Of a DNA stretch of 64,000 bases, positions 33,960 through 46,224 are shown piece after piece; within the stretch, counting starts at the first letter, position 1; the number at the start of each line of letters is the position of its first letter. The notes under the pieces were generated by a model, which was given only the letters and a program-made list of their open reading frames with translations, was not told the origin of the DNA and did not search any database. Source of the stretch: Brachypodium distachyon (Eukaryota > Streptophyta > Magnoliopsida > Poales > Poaceae); assembly GCF_000005505.3 (NCBI RefSeq), contig NC_016131.3, positions 74,069,855 to 74,133,854 of the forward strand, written 5' to 3'. A program made the position numbers and the translations under genes.

Positions 33960-35569
33960 TTGGCGGCCCACGTTCAGCCCGGCTGGGATGCATGGCTTCA
34001 AATGAAGGCCTGGTTAGTAATCACAAAAGAAAATCATCCTATCTGAACCCTTTGCTTTGTTGGCCGAAATTTTTCTCTTTCGAATTTTTGGTCCGAACCT
34101 TACAGAAAACAAGGCAAGCAGCGGATTTGGCAAAGGGCAATGTCACGTGATTTTACAGAGTCTTCGCAAAAAAAAAAAAAGGTGATTTTACAGAGGAGGG
34201 TCGTTATCTGCCTTGTTTTTCCGCTCACTGCTACAGATGATCCCCCGCTCTTGAGCCCACCCAGACCAGATCCACGACTAGTACAAGCAAATTGATTGGA
34301 TCGAATGCACACAGTTTTGGTACGTCCAACTTCCGGAATAGCTCCATCGACGTACACCGCTGCTCTTGATCTTTTAAGTGGCCGTAGATGTGTGTTGCAC
34401 GATCGATCGTAAGTACCAGTACGTATCCACCGTCGCTTCATTCCTTCGACACGATCTATCGACAAAAGCTGAACTCGCCTCACTTGACATATCTGTCTAG
34501 GACACATCTCTGCTCTGCACTCTGCAGCTTAACCGCTCTTCCTTCAGACACGTATACTCACTCACGCTCAACTGATTTTTGTCTGCTTGCCAAATCTGGG
34601 CCAAACATCGGGAAACTATTCAGAGCATCCTAACCATCCATTATCCAGGCCTCTCCAACTCCAAGTCACCGAAGAAACACCACACACTCTTCGTAACAAC
34701 TGACCATCACTAATACAAGCACTCCGCGCATGTTCGGTTGACAGGGATGTCAGATATCTGTACCAATCTGGTAACTAATTTCGCATTAAAAAACAGAGCT
34801 ACTAGTGATAGCTGATCAGCCCCACTTGGCCTAATAAACAAAAGATCTTAACACCAATCTGAAACTTTGGACCCTACTACCTAGAGAATAAACCACAACT
34901 GAACACATATTCTAATGCAACTGTCAAACCTTCTGTTACGTTTTAAATTCCACGGATGAAGAATTAAAGCAGCCTCTGCTACACGTACCAAGAAAACTCG
35001 GAGCCGGAATATGCGGTAAGGTATTTTTCACATTTACCAAGTGTACAGTTCTGGACAGTCACTGACAAACAATTTGGGGAGAGAGAGAGACAAAAAAGAA
35101 AAGTTACACAACACATATGCTGAACAGTAATGTCCTTTAACAAAAAAAAAGTAGTATCCTCAAGAAAAAAAGAAAAAGAAAAAGAAACTAATTCCCGCAT
35201 GAACGTCCTTAATTTACCATGCATGCATAATTTTACCTATGGTGAAATGTGACACATGTACACGATATATGTATACCCCGATGGCCCGGTATATATGTGC
35301 ATGAGGAGGAATGGGAACTTGGAATAAGTAAACAAGCTAAAGTTTGGAGCAGCTTTCTCTGTGGGTTTAATTTAGGTGTGTTTTTCAGGTCGATCTACAG
35401 GTTTTTACTTTTTTGCCTAGCATTCTAGCAACGACAAGTGGGAAGGCTTTTTGTAGATCCAGATGTACTAGTATGTGATATCGATCGAGATCGGCAGCAG
35501 CACCTGGGGCACCATACATGCATGACCGTTTGTTCCTTGCTTGATTTGTAGCTAGCGGCCAGACGTCAC
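33960..35569. other. Convergent intergenic region, P450 to trihelix gene
   Basis: No gene. Poly-A/T tracts occur near 34167 and 35145. The right end should hold the 3' UTR of the minus-strand trihelix gene. Confidence 0.4.
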
Positions 35570-38370
35570 TCACTGGACCATGGCCAAGAACGGCGCCGGC
35601 GCCGCCCCACTTGCCGCCGCCGCTGATGCAGGCGCCGCCGGAGGGTTGCCGCCGCCATTAGTGTTCTGATGCTGCTGCTGCTGCTGCTGGCTTTGGAAAC
35701 GAATGTCGTACGACTGCACCTGCTCGTTGCGGCCGCCGCCAATGGCGTCGTCTTCGTCGTCGCTGTCGAAGTCGTCGTCGTCGTCCATGCTGTCGATGTC
35801 GTCCATGTCGTCGTGCATGACCTCCGTTCTGCCGTTGCCGTAGTTGTTGAGGTTGTGGTTCATGGGCGCCATGGGGCTGCCCGCCGGCTGGGGATGCTGC
35901 TCCGTCGTCGTCTCCTTCGTGATCATGCCGTCTTGCTTCGACTCCTTCAAAGTATTCATGGCATGCATGGCATCGATTAGAATAACAGAATTGGATTAAT
36001 GCAACCATGCGTACCCTCAGATCCTAAATTTCTTGTCGTGGTTTTAGTTCAAATCTGAATAATTACGTACCAGCTTGTTCGCCGCCGCTGTGCCATTGCC
36101 ATTGCTCGCCTTCGCTTGCATGCCGTTGCTGTTGCCATTACCATTGCTGAGATTCTTGCCTGGTCCGTGCTCGACGATATGCGGCGCCGGCGTCTGGGAC
36201 GAGAGCGGCACGGCGGCGAGCACGGTGACCGCGGTCGGGCTCTGAGACGCGGCGGCAGCATTCTGTGCCTTGGTGCGGTAGAGCTTGTCGAGCTGGTGGA
36301 AGTAGGGGCAGGTCTTGGAGTCCACGGGCCGCTGCTTGCTCCGGCTGCTCTCCTTGACCTTCTTGAAGTACTTGTTGATGTTCTCCCACTTCTCCTTGCA
36401 CCGCTTCGAGCTCCGGGCGTACCCGAGCCGCCGCATCCCCGCCGCGATGTCCTCCCACAGCGGGCCCTTGTTGGGCGTCTCATGGCCGCCGCCGCCGCCA
36501 TTGCCGTACCGCGCCTCCATCTCCGTCCGAAGCTCGATCAGCGCGTGCACCTCCGCCTTCGGCCACCTCGACGCCGCAGCCGCCGTGTCCACGCCGCCGA
36601 CAGCCACCACCTCGTTGCTCTGCGCCGGCGACGTCTCTGCCCGTGCCGGTGCCGACGCCGATGCCGGCGCCGACATCGGCATGACGACGTGCGGCTGCTG
36701 GGGCTGATTCCGCGGCGTGGTCGGCTGCAACGGCGGCGCTGGCGGCGGCCGTTTGAGCATGGCGGCCTTGGTCGCCGTCTTCGTCTCCGGCGGCGGTGGC
36801 GGGAGGACGGCCATCTGGCCGGTGACGCGGTGGATGAAGGAGACGACGGCGGCGTCGCGGGCGGCTGCGGCGGCGCGGTCGCGGGCGAGCGCGTCCTGCT
36901 CGCGGGCGAGGCGCGCGGTCTCCCCCCGGCGCCAGGACTCCTCGCGGGCGAGCCGCTCCTGGTCGCGCCGCTCTATTGCGTCCAGGAGCCGCTGCTGCAT
37001 CGCCTCCTGCCGCTCCATCACCTGCCGCATCATGCCCTCGAAAAGCCTCATCGTCGCCTGCTTCTTCTTGCCGCCGCCGCCCCCGCTGCTAGTAGTAGTA
37101 ATGCCGCTCCAGTTGCTGCTATGCCGCTTCCGCTTCTTGGAGCCCTCCGCCGCAATTTCGTCGTCATCAGTTTCCGACCCATCGGATCCTCCCAGCGAAG
37201 ACAAGCTCGCGCCCGGCGCTGCCATGGCGCATGTAGCCGTGGGGAGCGGCGGCGAGGGTGCAGGGAGCTTCGAAGGCGGTGGCGCGAGGGCGGGGAGGGG
37301 CGGCGGGTGAGCGGCGGAGGAGGAGATGGAGATGGAGTGGAGAGCTTCAAGCTCGGAGAAGAAGCGGTAAGTCTTGCCATGTGCGCGGCCGGCGCGGCCG
37401 TCCTTGGTGCGGCGGTAGTACTTGTCCACGTTCTCGAACTTCTCGCGGCACTTCTTGCCGCTCCTCTTGTACCCCATCTCCCCGATCCTCCTGCACAAAC
37501 CAAATTATCAGCCTCCTGTTAGTACTTCCTTCCATGATTCCATATGCATGTCAGTGTTATGTTTACTGCCATCGCCATCAACATCTGCATGCCTGAGCTA
37601 GTTCCATGATCAGGAATTCGCGTTCGTGCGCATGTTGCTCTCACGGGAAAGAAAGACACGTTTTTTTTTTGTGGGGAAGCAAATGGAAGGATTAATTAAC
37701 TGTTTGGGGGATTGGGATTGATGCGTACTGCGGCGCTCGGATCTGACGCACGCAGATCGTGAAAGGAGAAAAAGGAACTGAAAAAAGGGGAAGAAGGAGA
37801 GCGATGTGCGTCCGAATTTTAAAATTGGGGAATTCAGAAGCAATCGATTCGATCCACTCCCACTGTATGCTCGATCGTGGCCAGGCAGTTCTTCTTGCGG
37901 CATGCGTGCATGCCACAAGAACAGCATCTCAGTTTAGTTCTCACATGCACATCTAGCTAGCCCAATTGAAACATGAACAATTCGATGCAAACATGCATAA
38001 ATCTCTGCACGGGGTTGAATTGGGTAATTAATTACCTGGAGACTTGTTCCCAGAGGGGCCCCTTGAGCGCGGCTTCGCGGAAGGCGGCGTCCATGTCGGA
38101 CCGGATCTTGAGCAGCGCCAGCGTCTCCTCCCGCGGCCACCGGTTGCCCCCCGCCGCCGACGACCCGCCCTCCTCGCCGTCCAGGCTGCCGGACCCGGAC
38201 GCGCTCGCGGCCGCGCCGCCGCCGCCGCCGAGCTCGTCGGCCGCCGCCACCATCTGCTGCTGTTGTCCCGGCGCCGGCGGACGGCTGCTGATGGGCGACG
38301 GCGCCCCGGCGGGCCCCCGCCACACGGCCGGCGAGAATGGCGGCATCTCAGGCGTCGGCTCCTGCTGCAT
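35570..38370 (-). CDS. GT-2-type trihelix transcription factor
   Basis: Three exons close in phase to 709 aa: 38370-38036, 37490-36071 and 35944-35570. The protein has two trihelix DNA-binding domains, at about residues 77-162 (RWPREETLALLKIRSDMD, split by intron 1) and 420-517 (RWPKAEVHALIELRTEME, then KYFKKVKE). A central helical region (about 258-330, rich in Glu/Arg/Gln) separates them, which is the GT-2 subfamily layout. A basic cluster KKRKRH near 230 may be a nuclear signal. The C-terminus is acidic (DDMDDIDSMDDDDDFDSDDE), then poly-Gln. Family members (GT-2, GTL1) bind GT elements and affect cell growth, stomata and drought or light responses. The exon 3 acceptor (TTTGAAG|GAG) has a poor pyrimidine tract but is the only AG that keeps phase near the conserved tail. 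Confidence 0.9.
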
Positions 38371-40245
38371 GCTGGGATTAACTGATGAATTGGCCGTAAA
38401 AGAAAGGCGTAGAGATTCACTGCTGTTAGGCAGCAGCTACTAGAGTGGAATTGAGGTTGAGATGAGCAGACGAGGCTGCCGTGCCATGGCGCGCGTGCAA
38501 GAAGAAGCGCGCACAGGCACAGCTCACACGCAGCACACAGCACAACTGGAAGAGAGGGAGAGGGAGCTGGCGAGTGGCGAGGCAAAAGGGGAAAGGGAGA
38601 GATCGGAGAAGAAGATTTTGCGAGGATTAATTGGGACTTTGGGAGTGAGATATTGCTAGTGTTCTGGCTTGCGCTAGGCTGGCACTGGCAGGCAGGAAGA
38701 GATAGTGTATCTCATCTCTACCAGCAAATTAAGGGGAAGGTGAGAGGAGCTACAAGGTGCATGCGGCCATGGTGGTGGTATGTATGTAGTGGTACTAACA
38801 GCGGTTACTGTGGAAGCAGCAGGTGTGGGCACTAAATATAAAAATGGCGGTGTGGATCGCCGAGATCGAGCATGGGCGCAGAGTGTGAACTTGTGAAGAA
38901 GTTGAGGAAGAAGACGACGGGTGAGAGTGAGAAGAAGAGACGAGATGCTGCGCTGTCAGGAAGGTTACGTACGCTTACCTAGCTTTGCCGCCCGCCATGG
39001 TTAAAACCTCGGACTACTACTACTACCAGGAGGTCCAGGATTTACGAGGCGTGCGTTGCGTCGTACCTACCGTACCGTGCGATGCCATCCGTCCGTTCCC
39101 ATGCATCCGACGGTGCAGAAGAAGGCACGAGCAGCTCGGTGGATGTTGGATGGATTCGTGTAGCTAAAGCAGACAAGGGCACGCTACCACAGCTGTACGG
39201 TGGGACCCAGCTGAAGAAGGCCCAACGTGCATGCATGGGCGCATATCGATCCATCGATCACAGGTCACACGCAAAACGTTCTTTGGTGACTCGTAGTAAC
39301 ATGCAACGCAACAACGCTTTGCTGCGTTTGCATGGTCCATCTCTCCGCCTGCTGCCGGTACACCGTTTCTTTTTGCAACTGTGTGCATGTTGGACAGATA
39401 GTACCAAAGTGGCCGCATATATATATACACACGCACGCACACATGCATTACTACTCGGTTGAAATCAACTGCGTGTTTATATAACTAGCACTCGTATAGT
39501 TGAAATTCCTTATTCGGATACGAGCCATATCAGATCTTGTAAATACAAAGATTTAACCATAAATTATTCTATTAATGTATTCTAAATGAATTATATTAGT
39601 AGTATCAACGTCTTAATGAATTCTGAATCATCAAGATGCAACGACTCATTTAACAATGTACTTGGATTTCGAAAACATGATAGTATGATGCGTTCTCATT
39701 GATTAGCCAAAATCTGTTGATGTGAAATTGTGCTACACTAGCTAGTTTTACTACTAGCACTAAGTGGAGTACAAAGCACGTACGTACCACCGCTCCAATC
39801 CAAAGATGCGTTGCCTGATTAACCATTTAATCATCTCGACACCATGTTGAGAGGGGAAAAAATTAAACAGTAAAGGTTACGGCAACGGAATTAATAAAAC
39901 GCACATGCACTTGTCCACCATACATGCATGTAGATGTACAGGAGTACATGCTGTCTAGGAAAAAAAACCATGGAGCCTTTTGCAAGGACAACAAACATGC
40001 ATGTTCCTTCTCTTGATTGATCGCCTTTTCCTTTATGCTAAATGCTGCAGCTGCACGCGCATGCTTTTTTTCTTTTGGCCCAAGGGAATAAAATGAAGGT
40101 ACACGCGTATTTTCATGCATCGCACAAAGGATCATGCGTCCATATCCCAAGCGGGAGTGTACCCAGAAATGTTTCTTTCTCTAATTGGGCGGTAACTATT
40201 CTTAGAAGTTGAGTTTCAAAATAAAACTGTGAATATACTACGTAA

Positions 40246-40625
40246 CCCTAGCTGTTCCTAAATCTAAATATAAGATGTTATAGTAGCTTTTTTTTTATAA
40301 GTTTGATCAAGTTTATAAAAAATATATACTCCATCCTAAAAAGGATGTCGCAAATTTTTCGAAATATGGATGTATCTAAACATGTTTTAGTGTCTACAAA
40401 CATCCAAATTTAAACAAATTTCAGACATCCTATTTAGGACGGAGGGAGTATAATATTTACAATAGAAATACGTAAATGCTTATACTATGAAAATATATAT
40501 CATGGTGCATTTGATGAAAGTAATTCGACATTGTAAATGTTGGTAGATTTTTCTATAGAACAAAGCGTAAACATTTTATATTTATTTTTGAAAATCAAAC
40601 ATCTTATACTTAGGAATAAAGTGAG
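40246..40625. repeat. Degenerate Stowaway-type MITE hosting a second MITE
   Basis: The left arm CTGTTCCTAAATCTAAATAT with AAGATGTTATAG pairs with the right arm ACATCTTATACTTAGGAATA. It ends in GTGAG before TA. The arms are diverged, so this is an old insertion. A younger element sits inside at 40329-40448. Confidence 0.7.
40329..40448. repeat. Stowaway-type MITE (120 bp), nested
   Basis: CTCCATCCTAAAAAGGATGTC and GACATCCTATTTAGGACGGAGGGAG-like termini pair as a hairpin. TA occurs on both sides. It lies within the older element at 40246-40625. Confidence 0.85.
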
Positions 40626-43600
40626 TACAATTTCATACAGCACTGAAGTTTAATTAAGACTTTGAATGGATGTTTATATTGTGTGACTTAAGGCGTCTTG
40701 TATAGCAACTAATTAAGCTATCTGTATATGAATACATTAATTATTAATCATTGTAGAGCCATCGAGACGTACGCGCCGACAAGACACATGAGGAATTATT
40801 TCATCATGCGTGCGATATCGATCCGTGCTGTGCAGCGTACGGTAATGATTGATGCATGCACGGTTCCAACTTCCAGGCTAGCTAGCTAGAGAGATGTAAT
40901 TAAACTAACTAATTAATAACATTAATAAACTCGATCCGATGAATTTTCTTTGCTCAAGAAGAATCAAGCTGCCGGTGCTAGACTGCTACCGGTAGCTAGC
41001 TAGGGCCGTTCATGCATCTGGATAACTGTTTTTTCTTTCTATTTTATGAACTCTGGATAATTGTTTACTCCTAATTAGTTACAGGGGGGCACAGTTGCGT
41101 GCAAGAACTACTCCCCAAATTATTGGTAGTATGTTATTACTAATTAATTAGGCACTCGTACGTACATACGCAACATCTTATACTATATGGATACTAAGGG
41201 CCCATGCATGGGGTAGAGTTTCTGATCAGTCCCATCATCGATCGGTTTACTAATTCTTGGCTAGCTAGCTTGTTTCAGGTTTTTGTAAATCTCGATTACG
41301 CAAAACTTCACCAGGAATAAACAAGCAGACACGTATTTTAAGAACCTGAATTAGATACCGATCACGTGCAAGTGCAGGGTACGTACTTATATAGAACGTA
41401 TGTACAGTCTGGATGCATGTATATATTAGCAGCTGATTGGATGGATTGATGTATATACAGCTAATTTTGGTCGAATACCTAATGATGTAAAGCTAGCTGG
41501 CTGGCTGGCTGGTGTCTTTTCGCCTAACAAGAAAAACAGGTGAAATCAAGAGGCTTTTTCGCTGTCGCCCACACATGCATGTGTCGATGGATGGATCCCT
41601 TGTTGCCGCAAGAAAGTTAGTTCCAACTGCCAGATGATTATATATGTACGTACAGCTAGCTGTTATTCACTACCAGAAGTGATGAGAACCGCTAATATTG
41701 TTGATACAAGCAAGCCGTATACTTAGGCACTCGTGGTTACATATACAGATCAGCTGTTTTCTTTTATGGTGCGTCCAGATCGACCACGCCAAAATGCGTG
41801 ACATGTTATGTTTTAGAAGTAGACAGTGATCTAAAGTTAAAAAAAAAGTTAAAAAAAGGACAAAGAGAGAGGAGGTATCCTTATTTCTTACTCCCTCCGT
41901 TCCGACAAGTATTTAGAACCGAAGAAAATATTAAGTTTGTATATAGCTATGTATACCGATCAACAACACACACCTGTTTCCATGAGTAATACGGAGATTC
42001 CTTAAATAGGGAGAGTTGGAGTTTAAAGGCTTAATTTCGACGAATGTATATACCAGGAGTTAAAGGAGTAGTACATACTCCAGCAAGTCGTATACGGAGT
42101 ACATGCCTGTATTTTGTAACGAGAAGGCCGGCCGGTATCGGCGACCGTATACCGTATAAATCGGTGCTCCGATCCACGAGTAAAAAAACCCTGTGGTACG
42201 TGGTGGCAAATCAAGGACAGCCTGTAGCCCCCCTGTACTAGGGACGTACGTGTACCGCGTTTCCTCTCTGGAAGCGCCAAGAGAGGAGAAGATGATGATG
42301 AGAAGGAGGTAGCTAGGTGACGAAACACTTTGCCGTCCTCATACGTAAATGCTCCGGCCCAAACTAAGCGGTTGTTGGTACTCGTACGTACGTGGCAAGT
42401 AAAATGCATACGGCGCCGCCCCGGGCCTGCGTCCATGCATCCGTCCTACGTACGTGGTCCTCGGGAACTGGATCTCACGCATGCATGCAGGTAAAAACTG
42501 GCTAGCACATCGCCGCATGGATCTCGATCGAATCGGTCACGAGCAGTAAAGAAATGCTACTCGATCCAGTAGCGTTTTACTCCTACTGGCAGCAGCTAGC
42601 TAGCGAGGCGAGGCGGACTGGCAGTGGCAAGTGGCAGAAGACAAGACAGCAGGGAGAGCAGGTGGATGGAATGGGAATGTGTGTGTAGTGTAACCCGGCC
42701 CCCGATCGTTCGTGCTGTGGTCCTCCCAGAAAGCAAAGCAAAGCAAAGGCCAGAAACAACGATTCGTCCGTAACCCAATCCGATCTTTTAGCCCACAGGG
42801 CCCCATCGAGATAGCATAACCATATCTCAGCTAGCTGTAATCAGGATGGCCTCATTGACCTCTCTCGAGTCTGAACCTCTGCATCTGCATGCATGCTCTC
42901 AAATTAACCTGCACTTAACTAATCACTGACCGGCTCAATGCACGTGTATGTGCGGCCATTTATTATGCTCTTAGCTTCGACGCACGAGCATACCGCATAC
43001 GTACGGTACGGGTGCCTTTGCTGTGCCAAGCTTTCCATGCATCATTCGGTTCGGCGGCAGTACCGATCGCCTTTACGCTGTGCTGCCAAGTTCCTTCAAT
43101 TCCTTCCTTTGCCCCGGCCGGCCCTTACCCTTACCTACTGGTTGATCGCACTTTGTTTCGTGCTGTAATAATGATACAAAAAGCCGTCCTGTTATCTTCA
43201 AGAAAAGTCAGCGCACAAACATTTTTTTTATTCTTTTGCCGGTGGCAGAGTCTCGCGAGTTCTGGCTGGATCCGAGGATGATAGGCCCCCAACAAAACAG
43301 ATATCAGTACTACTCAGAAACGAGAATAGGCCGCGGAAAGAGGCCAGGCCCAAGTATCTCCCACCCGATCACCCCATCATCAAGAGTTTCCATCCAACGG
43401 GGAGCCCAAGATGGACCGCGCCTTATTTTTCGGCTCCTGCACCTGGAAATGTCGGTCTGGAGTACTTTATGCATGCATGCGAAATTAACGGGTGCCAAAA
43501 TTGATACGAGTGGTATTAATTATATCCTCTCATCATCTCGATCATTTCCTCTAGGTGAATGCTTGCTTCACTTGCGCCGGCCACGCGCAACACGTGAGAA

Positions 43601-44049
43601 AAAAAACCGAATGCTGATAGATAAACATGCGGTACTACTGCATTCCTACCGTTTTATATAATCCACGTACGAATTACTTGCTACCATGTTTACATACTTT
43701 ATCATACTATACCACAGCTCGATCACACGCAATGGATGTTTCCCATATAAAACGCTGGTTAATTAATTCGCAGAAACGAATCAATGCATATCTAAATCTG
43801 CGGGATCATCTCCTTCTCTCATCCGTCAATCCCGATCCACTCAATCAATCAACAACCATATGCCCTGATACATGCAAGAATTTCGATCGATCCCCGGCCA
43901 TAGTACGTACAGGATTTCTTTGTTATTGGGATATAGGTGAACTCTTTAGCTTGGAGGAGGAGGATCAGTCAATCATGTATTGGTTTCTCATGACTGGATC
44001 TCGATTGGCTTGGCTGCAGCCTGCAGGGCCGGGAAGCTCTTATCTCTAG

Positions 44050-44432
44050 CTAGCGGCAGTGGCAGCCCCGGGAGGCGCCGCCGGAAGAGCTGGGGAGGAA
44101 GACGCAGCGGCCGCCGCCGCAGCCGCTGTAGTGGCAGGCGTCGCTGCAGGCCCTGTTGGCCGACTCATCGTCCGGGTCGCAAAGCTCCGCCACCGCCGTC
44201 ACGCCGCACCCGTGGTTCGACGCGTAGTCCCCCACCCACGCAGACCCTGCACAAATGCATACGGAGCATATAAACAAGCTCTCTTTCATATAGTCCCTCT
44301 GTCCCAAAATAAGTGACAAAATAAGTGACGTGGATATGTTTAGATGGACTTACTGGTGACGGTGGTCAGATCAGCGGCGGCGACTAAGAGCAGGAGGAGC
44401 AGAGCCATGGACATGCTGCTGCTGCAACCCAT
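44050..44432 (-). CDS. Small secreted cysteine-rich peptide, defensin-like (DEFL)
   Basis: Two exons (44432-44354 and 44246-44050) join in phase to 91 aa. Starts at 44414 (85 aa) or 44408 are also possible and in frame. Exon 1 encodes a signal peptide (MALLLLLLVAAADLTTVT). Exon 2 encodes the mature part with eight cysteines spaced C-x8-C-x10-C-x3-C-x4-C-x4-C-x13-C-x1-C. The CxxxC (CSDAC) and CxC (CHC) pairs fit a CS-alpha-beta defensin fold. The donor is A|GTAAGT and the acceptor TTGTGCAG|G. Known DEFL peptides are secreted antimicrobial or signalling peptides; the role of this one is unknown. Splitting across the intron leaves both pieces short, so simple ORF scans miss it. Confidence 0.78.
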
Positions 44433-44485
44433 ATATCTCCAGGGGGAACGATCGATTCGGTTCTACTTTGGAATTAGAGCAGCAG

Positions 44486-44491
44486 TATATA
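44486..44491 (-). promoter_or_regulatory. Candidate TATA box of the defensin-like gene
   Basis: TATATA lies 54 nt upstream of the furthest in-frame ATG (44432). A longer (TA)n tract lies further out at about 44545-44563 and is an alternative. Confidence 0.4.
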
Positions 44492-44563
44492 CTCGATCGA
44501 TCAGATCTATCGATGGATCGATATGTGATCGACGGGGTGTGTGTATATATATATATATATATA

Positions 44564-45260
44564 TTTGCGTGGGAGAAGATTGGGATGATATGTTCTATTC
44601 GAACAAGGAATGCATTAGCTTCTTTCCATGCACGCAAGGGAATTATGGAAGGAAAGGCGTCATGGCTCGTTACGAATAGTCCAGATCGAGGCATTCATAT
44701 ATATCCAGATATATCTTGATCAACGGTATTGTGCGCAAGTAATTAAGTAAATCCCGTTTGGTGATTAATTGGAAACAGGGGATGATGAGCGTAATTAATT
44801 AATTCCTTCAAAACAAATGACGAATTAATTAATTCCTTCCAAAAAAAATGAGGAATTAATTAATCCATTCATTCCTAAATAAAACATGTTCTAGATCTGT
44901 CCTAAGTCAAATTTTTTAGAGTTGACCAAATTTCTAGAAAAATCTACAAACATGTATAACCCTACTTAGACTTGTTAAATCCCTCATGACATACATCTTC
45001 ACAATATTTCTTCAAATATAATTATTTAGTACTGCAAATATTAGTACATTCTTTTATAAAGTTGGTCAAACTTAGAACAAAGAGTGGATTTATAGCTTGT
45101 AACAATCTAGAACATTTATTAATATTTAAGAACGAAGATAGATAGTAGTAATAGAATTTTACCGCGATATTGATTTTGCATTCATGTGAGGGTCTCCGTA
45201 ACATTGTGAATCTCCGTAACATCAGTCGCGTGGGTTGCAGCTTGGTTGGCCGTTGAGCAG
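44564..45260. other. Intergenic, with short tandem repeat and a degenerate MITE-like stretch
   Basis: At about 44790-44872 a unit of about 33 bp containing GAATTAATTAATTCCTTC is repeated three times with decay. From about 44870 to 45145 the sequence has paired words (CATTCCTAAATAAAACATGTTCTAGA / TCTAGAACATTTATTAAT-like) that suggest an old inverted-repeat element. No gene is seen. Confidence 0.45.
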
Positions 45261-45430
45261 GCCCAACATACGTTTCGGCCCAGACCCAGGCGCGCAGCAT
45301 GAGCAGAAGCAACGAGACGTGGATCAGAACCAGCCCAACATACGTTTCGGCCCAGGCCCAGGCGCGCAGCATGAGCAGAAGCAACGAGACGTGGATCAGA
45401 ACCAGCCCAACATACGTTTCGGCCCCAGCA
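45261..45430. repeat. 72-bp minisatellite, about 2.3 units
   Basis: GCCCAACATACGTTTCGGCC begins at 45261, 45333 and 45405, exactly 72 bp apart. The first two units are almost identical. Because 72 is a multiple of three, frames on both strands stay open and give repeated peptides, but there is no other sign of coding. Confidence 0.9.
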
Positions 45431-46224
45431 TGGCCCATCCGTTGCTGTCTGTCCAGATCGACGCGGACGGATCCGATGGCCGCCTCGGCATGCAGTCCGG
45501 GCCTCAATTTACTGCTCTTCAATCGCTTCCCTTTTGACAGCAATGGCTTCTCTCGTGCTCCCACGCAAAAATACTTCCAGAACCGAGGTGCAGCACCCCA
45601 ACAAACGCCGCCTGGTAGCAACTAGCAACAACATAATGGAGCTTCTGCGAGACAACCAACAGAAGGAGGCACATGAATGAAATACTGAGTTGGACTTCTT
45701 TGTATAGCCTAGCTCAAAACCGATATAAATCCATACATTCCAAGCCAACAGTATTACTTTTGCAGATCGGTCAAACTGCCAAACTATGTGCAAGTATCAC
45801 TTCTTTTCGTCCTTTGGACAACCTATGCTTTGTTTATCTTCAAGAACTGAAAATGAGACGGGACCAACTTCAACAGACTGTACCAAATTATCTGCATATG
45901 TATAGTACTATAACAAAATAATAAATACTATGGCATGCATGGGTATTGGTTGAAACAATTAGGCTTCAACATTGAAGCTTGAAGCCTGGCCAGTTTATCC
46001 AAACAAGTTATTCTTATAATTAATTACATCAGAGTAAGTCTACAACAAACCCACAGCACCAGGGTGAGTGGGTAAAAACAAAAGGGAAAATAAAGGAAAA
46101 GGAATTTCATGGCAAGAGAGAAGCCTGAACACAAAGGGAACTACTACATAAGCAGAATACATGTGATGTATACTTGCGATTCTTTTAGCTCTACAGATTT
46201 CTCCAGGACATCTCATTTTTGGCA
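45431..46224. other. Intergenic, 3' flank of the uncharacterised minus-strand gene
   Basis: No gene is supported. It probably includes the 3' UTR of the gene ending at 46225. Confidence 0.4.

Larger units (their letters stand above)
38371..44049. other. 5.7-kb gene-empty region upstream of the trihelix gene
   Basis: No coding region is supported. The first several hundred bases are the GA-rich 5' UTR and promoter of the trihelix gene. The rest is AT-rich with many CATGCATG (RY-type) words, GCTAGCTAGC runs, a nested MITE at 40246-40625, and a left-arm Stowaway fragment at about 41890-41940. ORFs of 60-140 codons here show no domain. Confidence 0.5.

Noticed and set aside
36116..37522. 468-codon plus-strand ORF opposite the trihelix gene
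   Set aside because: It is a mirror of the GC-rich trihelix exon 2. Leu/Arg/Val runs come from antisense of Ala/Gly/Gln codons.
45022..45621. 199-codon minus ORF over the minisatellite
   Set aside because: It stays open because the repeat period is a multiple of three. Unit copies are a minisatellite and no splice-compatible conserved exon is visible.
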